Below are positions 21,853 through 28,803 of a stretch of 47,207 bases of DNA, piece after piece. Within the stretch, counting starts at the first letter, position 1; every line of letters begins with the position of its first letter. Location of the stretch: IMG/VR virus record IMGVR_UViG_3300034283_000889, positions 1-47,207 of that record, one strand, 5' to 3'. This stretch comes from a virus. The notes beneath the pieces are model-generated. The model had not been told where the DNA came from, did no database searches, and saw only the letters and a program-made list of their open reading frames with translations. The translations under genes and the position numbers were made by a program.

Positions 21853-22086
21853 ATGGCAACCAGAGACTACAAGAAGGAATACAAACGCGATCTGGAGACC
21901 GGCAAGTCCGGCCCAGACTCAGACCAGCATGAGCGCCAACGTGCGCGACGTGCATACGACAAGAAAGGCATCGACCGTGCAGGCAAAGACATTGACCACA
22001 TCAAGCCGCTACGCAAGGGCGGCACATCAACTCCGGGCAACCTGAGACTGCGTGCGAAGAAAGCCAACCAAGGCGACAACAAATAA
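21853..22086 (+). CDS. HNH-like endonuclease, small
   Basis: A 77-aa basic protein. The first half is a charged helix (YKKEYKRDLETGKSG, HERQRARRAYDKKG). The second half is IDHIKPLRKGGTSTPGNLRL, matching the core of HNH nucleases: DH, a glycine turn, then N and L. It has no CxxC zinc pairs. These small proteins nick or cut DNA and some assist packaging; this one lies in the replication module, so repair or host-DNA breakdown is also possible. It might be a degenerate, inactive copy. Confidence 0.65.
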   Translation: MATRDYKKEYKRDLETGKSGPDSDQHERQRARRAYDKKGIDRAGKDIDHIKPLRKGGTSTPGNLRLRAKKANQGDNK

Positions 22087-22102
22087 AAACCAAGGAGAAG
22101 CA

Positions 22103-23662
22103 GTGGACATCATCGACAACAAAGCCGTTGTCTTCAGAACGCGTAACCCAGAGAAGTACAAGATCATCCCGAAGCACAAAGTCATCGAGCGTGATGACGG
22201 CGGCTTTGACGTTGCTGTGTACTGGGGCCTCGATGAGGCGCGTGTTCTCAAGAATCTTGGCGTAAAAGACATCCAGTCGCCGATCACTCGGCGCTATGAC
22301 TGGCCGGGGCGTTACAAGCCTATGGCCCATCAAGTGGAGACAGCTGCATTTCTCACCATGCACAAGCGTGCGTTCTGTTTCAACGACCCCGGCACGGGCA
22401 AGACGCTGGCATCTCTCTGGGCTGCTGACTACTTGATGAAGCTGGGGTTTGTGCGGCGTGTGCTTATTCTGTGCCCACTGTCGATCATGCACTCGGCGTG
22501 GCTCAGCGATCTGAACAACAGCATCATCCACCGCTCAGCTATCGTGGCGCATCACAACAAGGCATCCCGTCGCATCGAGATGATTCAGCAGGACTACGAG
22601 TTCGTGATCTGCAACTACGACGGCTTGAACCTGATTGCTGATGAGATCATCAACGATGGCCGCTTTGATCTGGTGATTGTCGATGAGGCCAACGCCTACA
22701 AGACCGTGACCACCAAGCGATGGAAGACACTCAAGTCCATCCTCACACCGAAGACGCACCTGTGGATGATGACGGGTACTCCCGCATCGCAGTCCCCTGC
22801 TGATGCTTACGGGCTGGCCAAGCTGGTCAACCCCGACAACGTGCCGATGTTCTTTACAGGCTGGCGTGACTCGGTGATGAACAAGATCACGCTGTACAAG
22901 TGGGCGCCCAAGCACGATGCACGTGACCGTGTGTTCAATGCGTTGCAGCCAGCGATCCGCTACTCCAAAGACCAGTGCCTTGACTTGCCACCAGTGATGA
23001 CGCTGACCCGTGAGGTGCCGCTGACTCCGCAGCAGGTGAAGTACTACAACATGCTCAAGGACCAGATGCTGGTCCAAGCGGCTGGAGAAGTCATCACTGC
23101 GGTCAACGCCGCTGCTATGCTGAGCAAGCTGCTGCAAGTCAGTTGCGGTGCGGCGCTCACGGATACCAAAGAGGTGGTGGAGTTTGACGCGGGCCCACGG
23201 CTCAATGTGCTGGAGGAAATTCTGGAAGAGACCTCACGCAAGGTCATCATCTTCGCGTTGTTCCGCGCCAGCATCGAGACCATCCAGCGGTACCTGACCT
23301 CCAAGGGCATCACCAACGAGTGCATCCACGGCGGCGTATCGGCCAGCAAACGAGGCGACATCATCCACCGCTTCCAGACCGACCCCGACCCAAGGGTGTT
23401 AGTCATGCAACCACAAGCCACAGCGCACGGGATTACCTTAACCGCAGCTGACACCGTGGTGTTCTACGGCCCCTTGATGAGCGTTGAGCAGTACATCCAG
23501 TGTATTGCCCGTGCCGACCGCAAGGGCCAGAACTCCGACAAGGTGACGGTGTTCCACATCCAGAGCTCCCCAGTGGAGGCCAAGATGTTCAAAGCCCTCG
23601 GAGCGAAAGTGAGTGATAGCTCACTTCTGACTGAGATGTTCACGCTTGAAATAAATTCTTGA
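22103..23662 (+). CDS. SNF2-type DEAD/DEAH helicase
   Basis: I start this 519-aa protein at GTG 22103, preceded by CCAAGGAGAAGCA; the frame opens further upstream inside the HNH-like gene. It shows all superfamily 2 signatures. Walker A is DPGTGKT (95-101), DEAN replaces DEAH (194-197), and TGTP is at 224-227. The second RecA-like domain has ATAHGITLTAADTVVFYGP and QCIARADRKGQ. SNF2-like phage helicases remodel or unwind DNA using ATP. Together with the upstream PD-(D/E)XK nuclease it could form an end-processing pair, although they are not fused. A control region follows the stop. Confidence 0.9.
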   Translation: MDIIDNKAVVFRTRNPEKYKIIPKHKVIERDDGGFDVAVYWGLDEARVLKNLGVKDIQSPITRRYDWPGRYKPMAHQVETAAFLTMHKRAFCFNDPGTGKTLASLWAADYLMKLGFVRRVLILCPLSIMHSAWLSDLNNSIIHRSAIVAHHNKASRRIEMIQQDYEFVICNYDGLNLIADEIINDGRFDLVIVDEANAYKTVTTKRWKTLKSILTPKTHLWMMTGTPASQSPADAYGLAKLVNPDNVPMFFTGWRDSVMNKITLYKWAPKHDARDRVFNALQPAIRYSKDQCLDLPPVMTLTREVPLTPQQVKYYNMLKDQMLVQAAGEVITAVNAAAMLSKLLQVSCGAALTDTKEVVEFDAGPRLNVLEEILEETSRKVIIFALFRASIETIQRYLTSKGITNECIHGGVSASKRGDIIHRFQTDPDPRVLVMQPQATAHGITLTAADTVVFYGPLMSVEQYIQCIARADRKGQNSDKVTVFHIQSSPVEAKMFKALGAKVSDSSLLTEMFTLEINS

Positions 23663-23691
23663 AAGGGGGTTGCGCAAAGAAAAAACCCATG

Positions 23692-23712
23692 TAAACTGTC
23701 CAACGCTTGACA
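23692..23712 (+). promoter_or_regulatory. TGTC-N8-GACA operator with a weak promoter
   Basis: The palindrome TGTCCAACGCTTGACA (23697-23712) overlaps a -10-like TAAACT (23692-23697) lying 16 nt after TTGCGC (23670-23675). It precedes the coiled-coil gene at 23734 and the candidate SSB. The promoter match is weak; the palindrome is exact in its TGTC/GACA ends. Confidence 0.5.
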
Positions 23713-23733
23713 AAAAACACACAGGAGAAAGCA

Positions 23734-24150
23734 ATGACTGAAGACATCGAAGCGGCGCCAGAGACCGAGGTTATCCCCCTCGACAAGCTGGTTGCCATCC
23801 ACGCCAAGATCAAGGCCAAGCAAGCCCAGCTCGACAAAGAGCTGGCTGAGCTTGAAGAGCAGCGCGAAGAAATTCGCCTCGCAATCAAAGACCAGATGAA
23901 GGCCCTCGGCCTGACATCGGTCAAGACTTCCTCTGGAACAGTGTCGTTGATGAAGTCGACGCGCTACAACACGCAGGACTGGGACTCGTTCAAAGCATTC
24001 GTGCTGGAACACCAAGTCGTTGACCTGCTGGAAAAGCGCATCGCCCAATCCAACATGGCACAGTTCTTGGAAGAAAACCCCGGCGTTCTACCGCCGGGTT
24101 TGAACTCAGTCACTGGGTTCGACATTCGTGTAACACCAATCCGAAAGTAA
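23734..24150 (+). CDS. Conserved coiled-coil phage protein, 138 aa
   Basis: ATG at 23734 has CAGGAGAAAGCA. A long helix pair (about residues 18-60, IHAKIKAKQAQLDKELAELE) is followed by a small sheet (VKTSSGTVSLMKSTRYNTQD) and the phrases KRIAQSNMAQFLEENPGVLP and PGLNSVTGFDIRVTP. This is a widespread phage family whose role I do not know. The layout recalls Gam-type coiled-coil nuclease inhibitors but without clear sequence support. It lies directly before the candidate SSB and probably shares its operator-controlled transcript. Confidence 0.75.
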   Translation: MTEDIEAAPETEVIPLDKLVAIHAKIKAKQAQLDKELAELEEQREEIRLAIKDQMKALGLTSVKTSSGTVSLMKSTRYNTQDWDSFKAFVLEHQVVDLLEKRIAQSNMAQFLEENPGVLPPGLNSVTGFDIRVTPIRK

Positions 24151-24157
24151 CGCAATC

Positions 24158-25150
24158 ATGAGCAACATTACGCTTTTCAATTCGTCCAACGTCCCCGCAT
24201 TCGCTCGTAACAATGAGTTGTCTGAAACAGCCAAGGCCCTGACGGGCGGCGGTGCTGGTCTGTCCACCAAGCGCATCTCCATCAAAGGCGGCGTGTTCCG
24301 TCTGGTGGCAGGCGGCAAGGAGATCACCAGTATCGACGACCGCCACCTTGACGTCATCATCGTCCGCGCTGCCCCCAAGGTCAGCCGTATCTTCTACGCC
24401 GGTGCCTACAACGCTGATGCGATTGTGCGCCCTGACTGCTGGAGCAATGACGGTGAGAAACCTGATGCAAGCATCGCCGCTCCCCAGAGCAAGTCCTGCA
24501 TGGGTTGCCCACAGAACGAAGCCGGTTCCGGTAACGGCAATAGCCGCGCCTGCCGCTTCCAACAGCGCCTTGCTGTTGTGTTGGCCAACAACCCTGAAGG
24601 TGATGTGCTGCAACTGACACTCCCCGCTACCAGCGTCTTCGGTAAGGAAGAAGGCGATAAGCGTCCCCTGCAAGCCTACGCCCGCTTCTTGGCAGCGCAG
24701 ACACCTCCGGTCAACCCCGAGCAGATCGTCACGCGCATGAAGTTCGACACCAAGGCTGAGTCTCCCAAGCTGTTCTTCGCGCCTACGCGCTGGTTGACAG
24801 ACGAAGAGTACCCAATCGCTGTGGCTCAAGGCGAGTCTGACGAAGCCAAGAAGGCCGTGACCCTCACGGTGGCCCAAGCTGACGGCGTGAAAGCTGCCCC
24901 GATGGCGATTGCCGGTGCCGCGCCCAAGGCCGTAGCTAAGCCGATGGGTGAGCTGATGGACGAGGAAGAAGACGCCGCGATTGCCGCTGAGCGAGCCAAG
25001 GCCCCCAAGCCCAAAGCCAAAGCTGCACCCGTGGTGGAAGCTGACGCTGACGACGAACCCGAAGTGCGCAAGGAGACAGCCAAGGCTGCAGCCGTGCCTG
25101 CCAAGAAGTCCAAGCTGGCTGACATCGTGTCCGACTGGGACGACGAGTAA
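24158..25150 (+). CDS. Candidate single-stranded DNA-binding protein, 330 aa
   Basis: A soluble protein with a beta-rich N-terminal half (RISIKGGVFRLVAGGKEITS) and a Cys cluster SCMGCPQNEAGSG...ACRF (about 113-133) that could bind zinc, as in T4 gp32. From about residue 240 the chain is low-complexity and rich in A, K, P and E. It ends with SDWDDE, an acidic tip with an aromatic residue like those of SSB proteins and T7 gp2.5, used for partner binding. Its place between replication genes supports an SSB role. No family match could be checked. Confidence 0.5.
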   Translation: MSNITLFNSSNVPAFARNNELSETAKALTGGGAGLSTKRISIKGGVFRLVAGGKEITSIDDRHLDVIIVRAAPKVSRIFYAGAYNADAIVRPDCWSNDGEKPDASIAAPQSKSCMGCPQNEAGSGNGNSRACRFQQRLAVVLANNPEGDVLQLTLPATSVFGKEEGDKRPLQAYARFLAAQTPPVNPEQIVTRMKFDTKAESPKLFFAPTRWLTDEEYPIAVAQGESDEAKKAVTLTVAQADGVKAAPMAIAGAAPKAVAKPMGELMDEEEDAAIAAERAKAPKPKAKAAPVVEADADDEPEVRKETAKAAAVPAKKSKLADIVSDWDDE

Positions 25151-25170
25151 TTAAATCGGGGGGAAAGCGG

Positions 25171-25272
25171 ATGCTGGGCGGTATCGCCCGTGAAAGCCAA
25201 CAGCCGTTGGATACCCAGACGCAGCGAGTACCCCCACCTAAACAACATGGCCTACTCACAAAAAATCATTGA
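25171..25272 (+). CDS. Possible 33-aa leader peptide
   Basis: ATG at 25171 follows GGGGGGAAAGCGG, a strong ribosome site, while the HTH gene downstream lacks one. The product starts MLGGIARESQQPLDTQTQRV and ends LLTKNH. It overlaps the first 26 nt of the HTH gene in another frame. It could be a leader that controls translation of the HTH gene, or a chance frame. Confidence 0.35.
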   Translation: MLGGIARESQQPLDTQTQRVPPPKQHGLLTKNH

Positions 25273-25525
25273 CGACGTGATGAAGACTCCCAAGTCTCTG
25301 GGCAACCAGCTTGGGCGTTGGGCTATCCACTTGGATTTCCCTGTCACGAAAATCGCCTACGCACTTGGTGTCACGCGCCAGACCGTCTACAACTGGTTCA
25401 ACGGATCAGAGGTCTTTGTCGCCTACCGCCATCGCGTGGAAACTCTCTTAACAATTATGCAGACCTCAAGCACAGCTGATGAGGCATGGAGAAAAATATG
25501 CAAAGAGTACAACCTCAAGCCCTGA
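25247..25525 (+). CDS. HTH transcriptional regulator, 92 aa
   Basis: I prefer ATG 25247 to the GTG at 25190 because the protein then begins MAYSQKIIDDV. The middle shows a typical helix-turn-helix, VTKIAYALGVTRQTVYNWF (about residues 36-54), as in XRE/Cro-like regulators and phage proteins with the RQTVYNWF phrase. A helical C-terminus follows (RHRVETLLTIMQ). It is the best candidate to bind the TGTC-N8-GACA palindromes, by elimination only. The weak ribosome site and the overlapping leader frame hint at translational control. Confidence 0.75.
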   Translation: MAYSQKIIDDVMKTPKSLGNQLGRWAIHLDFPVTKIAYALGVTRQTVYNWFNGSEVFVAYRHRVETLLTIMQTSSTADEAWRKICKEYNLKP

Positions 25526-25647
25526 CCAACGAAGAGCTGTTGAACCACATCTACATGGCCAACTACAACGTGTCCGTTGACTTCGTGAAAGAGTTGTATG
25601 AGCGCTACGTCGCGCTGCTGGACAACGCCGAAGACGATCTGAAGTAA
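25498..25647 (+). CDS. Unknown small protein, 49 aa
   Basis: ATG at 25498 lies within the end of the HTH gene, after ATGGAGAAAAAT. The product MQRVQPQALTNEELLNHIYM continues as an acidic helix with ELYERYVALLDNAEDDLK. Its opening phrase (ALTNEELL) is familiar from small phage proteins near primase genes. Function unknown. Confidence 0.6.
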   Translation: MQRVQPQALTNEELLNHIYMANYNVSVDFVKELYERYVALLDNAEDDLK

Positions 25648-25667
25648 ACAATTCCCGAAGGACCCTC

Positions 25668-28655
25668 ATGACTCCGCTCGATTTGATGGCGGCGGTTTTG
25701 CCGTCTCCGGGTAATGGCTATTACTGCGCGGTAGAACTTTCAAAGAAAAAACAACACGTCTTCGGACAAACCCTTGAGGAACTCATGCCCACCGTTGAGA
25801 AGTGGGCGCAAGCTGGATACGACACTTACTTCGCCCTCGGCACATTCGGTACGGACAAAGACCGCACCAAGGACAACATGCACGCCAGTCAAGTGCTGGC
25901 TGTTGACCTTGACTGCAACCACCCCAAAGACATCCCAGTGCCGGACAAGCACGGCGAGCTGGTCATCAAGCCCAAGTCATACCCGAGCGCCAAAGCTGCG
26001 GCGCAGGCGTTGCAGAAGTTCTGTGACGACACCGGGCTGTCTGAGCTGGGCGACCCTTGGCTGGTTCACTCTGGCGGTGGCATCCACGCCTACTGGCCGC
26101 TCGACGAGATGCTGTTCAAGGACGAGTGGTATGCGTTTGCCAAGCGCTTCAAAGAGCTGTGCTTAAAGCACGGGCTGGCTATCGACACTGCGGTCACGGG
26201 CGATGCTTCCCGAGTCTTGCGCGTACCTGACACCACCAACACCGGGATCAAGAACGGCAAGGCAGTGCGCGAAGCTACGCGTGTGCGCAGCATCGCTGAA
26301 GGTAACCGCTTTGCGGTGGACGACATCGAGGCTATCCTGACCGCTCAAGGGTTTGGTCCTGAGTTCGTGAAGATGCCCACCTCCTCTTCGCTGGCTCTGC
26401 CGGGGCAGAGGCCGACGGGTGTCAACCCTCCTTCCATGTTGACGGCGCTTGCGCAAAACAGCGTGACGTTGTTCAAAAAAATTCTGCTCAAAACCAAAGC
26501 TGGCTCAGGCTGCGCCCAGCTCCAGAACTACGTTGAGAACGCATCAGACGACGGCATGGAGCCGATCTGGCGTGGCGTTTTAAGTTGGGCCAAGGTCTGC
26601 GCAGACGGAGAAAAAGCAGCCGTGTGGCTGAGCGACTTGCATCCATACCCGCATGAGCGCATGCACCAGAAGCTGGCCGAGATCAAAGGCCCGTACTCCT
26701 GCGCGGCGATGGACGACATGAACCCCGGCGTGTGCCGTGGTTGCCCACACTGGGGCAAGATTACCAACCCACTGCTGTGGGGCCGCGAGATGGCGCTGAC
26801 CACGGACGAGACTATGGTCGAGGTTGAAAGCAGCGCAGCGGTCGATGCCGATACTGAGGCCGACACTGTGCTGATCGCCCAGCCTGAACCACCACGGGGC
26901 TATGCCTTTGGTAAACGAGGCGGCGTGTTCTTGGAGCGCATCGAGGAGGATGCTGACGGCCACAAGGTAACGAAGCAACTGCTGCTGTGCTCCAACACCA
27001 TCTTCCCTCTGGACGTGCTGAACAACAACGGCAGTCATGAGGTGCACTTTTGCGTCATCAAGAACAAACAACTGCACAACGTGCTCGTGCCCCAGAAATG
27101 TCTGGCCAGCAAGGACGAGACGATCAAGCACTTGGCCAACCAGAACGTCATGGCTGCGTTTGGCTCCGGCAACGACAAGAACTTCTACGACTACATCCGC
27201 GCCAGCGTTGAGAAGCTGAGCGTTGAGAAGTCCCCCATCAACATGCCTCCAAGCTACGGCTGGCAAGACGATGGCACGTTTGTGTTTGCAAGCCGTGTGT
27301 ACAGCGCAAACCGCCCACCTGTTATGGTTCCGATAACGGAGCTGCAAAACATCGTGAACAGCACCAAACCCACTGGCTCCTTGGCCGAGTGGCGCAAGGT
27401 CATCGACATGATGGTACGGCGCAAGATGTGGGATCAGCTGGCCGTTGTGGTGGCCGGTGCTGCCGCCCCCTTGATGAAGTTCACTGGCCTGCTGGGCACG
27501 ACGGTGCACGTTGCCTCCACTGAGTCCGGTACGGGTAAGTCACTGTCGCTGGACGCAGCTGCGTCCATCTGGGGTCACCCCATCCACTACCGCACAGGCG
27601 CTGGCACATCGCCCGTTGCCATGCAGCAACGCCTTGGCCATCTGCGCAGCTTGCCGTTGATTACAGACGAGATCACAACCAACAACCGCAAAGACTTCGA
27701 GTGGTTCCCTGCCTTCTTGTTCAGTATGAGCGAAGGGCGCGGCAAAGAACGTATGGAGTCGGGCACCAACAAAGAGCGCCTGAACCTGTCCACATGGGCA
27801 TCCCTTGCGCTGATGTCATCCAACCGCCCCGCCGTTGACTACATGACAGGTGAGCGTAAGCACTCCTCCGAGGGTGAGCTGCGCCGCATGATTGAATTCA
27901 ACATGGACGTGAAGCTGGAGTGGACGCACGAAGAGATCGAGATCATCAAGTCGCTGACATCCAACTACGCTGTGGCTGGAGAGGTCTTGGCGCAGTTCTT
28001 TGTGGATAACGTGAACCTCTTGCGGGAGCTGGTGCCTGAGTGTACGCGCCGTATGTATCTTGAGTACAAAGCCCCCAACGACGAGCGGTACTGGATGGCC
28101 ACTGTGGGAGCAGTCGTTGCGGCGACTTTGATTCTGAGCGACAAGCATTCCGGTGTGGCCAACATCCCCGCGCAGGAGATCATTGAGGCCTACCGCCGCC
28201 AGATCGTTCACCAACGCCAGTGCATCAAGGGCGGCAAGCGCACAGCAGAAGATGTGCTCAACGCCTACACCCAAGAGTTCCAAGGCAAGTTCGTCATCGT
28301 CAAGTACGGCGAGAAGGCCAGCCCTGCGGCTATGTTCGGGGATGGAACCAGCGTTGGCAAGACCACGACACGCCAAGAGGTCATGGGTCGGGTCGAGCAT
28401 GGCGTCAATCCGGGCTACGTGGACTACTACATCGAGGAGCGCTTACTGCGTGCGTTCTGCTCAAATATGAGCTTCAGCTACACGACGTTCAAGCAGGAGA
28501 TCGCCCAATCGTTTATCGTGCAGCAGGTGCTAAAGAAGGACATGCTGGCCAAGACCGACGGCCCACCGATGCGCGTAGCTACACTGCGTTTGAGCGCGAA
28601 CATGAGCACACTCGATGATTCGTTACTCCAGAGCATTCCCGTGGTCTCGGGTTAA
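25668..28655 (+). CDS. AEP primase fused to DUF927-like helicase
   Basis: A 995-aa replication protein. The N-terminal primase of archaeo-eukaryotic type shows DLD (D80, D82) in VLAVDLDCN, SGGGIH (135-140), and D173 in IDTAVTGDASRVLRVPDTT: the three catalytic groups of the fold. A Cys-rich middle follows (CRGCPHWG near 360). The C-terminal helicase has Walker A STESGTGKS (about 617-625), then LITDE for Walker B, and resembles DUF927 ATPases. One protein would thus make primers and unwind the fork for the PolA-type polymerase. The start follows GAAGGACCCTC. Confidence 0.88.
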   Translation: MTPLDLMAAVLPSPGNGYYCAVELSKKKQHVFGQTLEELMPTVEKWAQAGYDTYFALGTFGTDKDRTKDNMHASQVLAVDLDCNHPKDIPVPDKHGELVIKPKSYPSAKAAAQALQKFCDDTGLSELGDPWLVHSGGGIHAYWPLDEMLFKDEWYAFAKRFKELCLKHGLAIDTAVTGDASRVLRVPDTTNTGIKNGKAVREATRVRSIAEGNRFAVDDIEAILTAQGFGPEFVKMPTSSSLALPGQRPTGVNPPSMLTALAQNSVTLFKKILLKTKAGSGCAQLQNYVENASDDGMEPIWRGVLSWAKVCADGEKAAVWLSDLHPYPHERMHQKLAEIKGPYSCAAMDDMNPGVCRGCPHWGKITNPLLWGREMALTTDETMVEVESSAAVDADTEADTVLIAQPEPPRGYAFGKRGGVFLERIEEDADGHKVTKQLLLCSNTIFPLDVLNNNGSHEVHFCVIKNKQLHNVLVPQKCLASKDETIKHLANQNVMAAFGSGNDKNFYDYIRASVEKLSVEKSPINMPPSYGWQDDGTFVFASRVYSANRPPVMVPITELQNIVNSTKPTGSLAEWRKVIDMMVRRKMWDQLAVVVAGAAAPLMKFTGLLGTTVHVASTESGTGKSLSLDAAASIWGHPIHYRTGAGTSPVAMQQRLGHLRSLPLITDEITTNNRKDFEWFPAFLFSMSEGRGKERMESGTNKERLNLSTWASLALMSSNRPAVDYMTGERKHSSEGELRRMIEFNMDVKLEWTHEEIEIIKSLTSNYAVAGEVLAQFFVDNVNLLRELVPECTRRMYLEYKAPNDERYWMATVGAVVAATLILSDKHSGVANIPAQEIIEAYRRQIVHQRQCIKGGKRTAEDVLNAYTQEFQGKFVIVKYGEKASPAAMFGDGTSVGKTTTRQEVMGRVEHGVNPGYVDYYIEERLLRAFCSNMSFSYTTFKQEIAQSFIVQQVLKKDMLAKTDGPPMRVATLRLSANMSTLDDSLLQSIPVVSG

Positions 28656-28803
28656 GAGGGGGCAGGGGTTTTTTGTCCCCTGCCTCGACTACGAGTTAGT
28701 CCGCAAAGCAGGCCTCAGTGAGGCGCTGCGCTGCCGCATCTTCGACGCTAAAGCCTACCCCGCCGTCCACAATGGACTCAGCGGGGTGTGGTTCTATCGT
28801 TAA
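28615..28803 (+). CDS. Small conserved-looking protein at operon end, 62 aa
   Basis: The frame overlaps the end of the primase-helicase gene by 41 nt and ends at 28803, where its TAA interlocks with the stop of the opposing giant gene. The product includes RGQGFFVPCLDYELVRKAGL and ends NGLSGVWFYR, phrases I recognise from small phage proteins of unknown role. A GC-rich hairpin (28661-28684) lies inside the coding sequence. The ribosome site is not obvious, so coupling to the upstream gene is likely. Confidence 0.6.
   Translation: MIRYSRAFPWSRVKRGQGFFVPCLDYELVRKAGLSEALRCRIFDAKAYPAVHNGLSGVWFYR
28661..28684 (+). terminator. GC-rich hairpin near the convergent operon ends
   Basis: GGCAGGGG (28661-28668) pairs perfectly with CCCCTGCC (28677-28684) around an 8-nt T-rich loop. 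No T-tract follows on either strand, so it is not a standard terminator. It could still act in both directions as a weak or factor-dependent stop, or protect mRNA ends. It is within the 62-aa gene. Confidence 0.4.
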
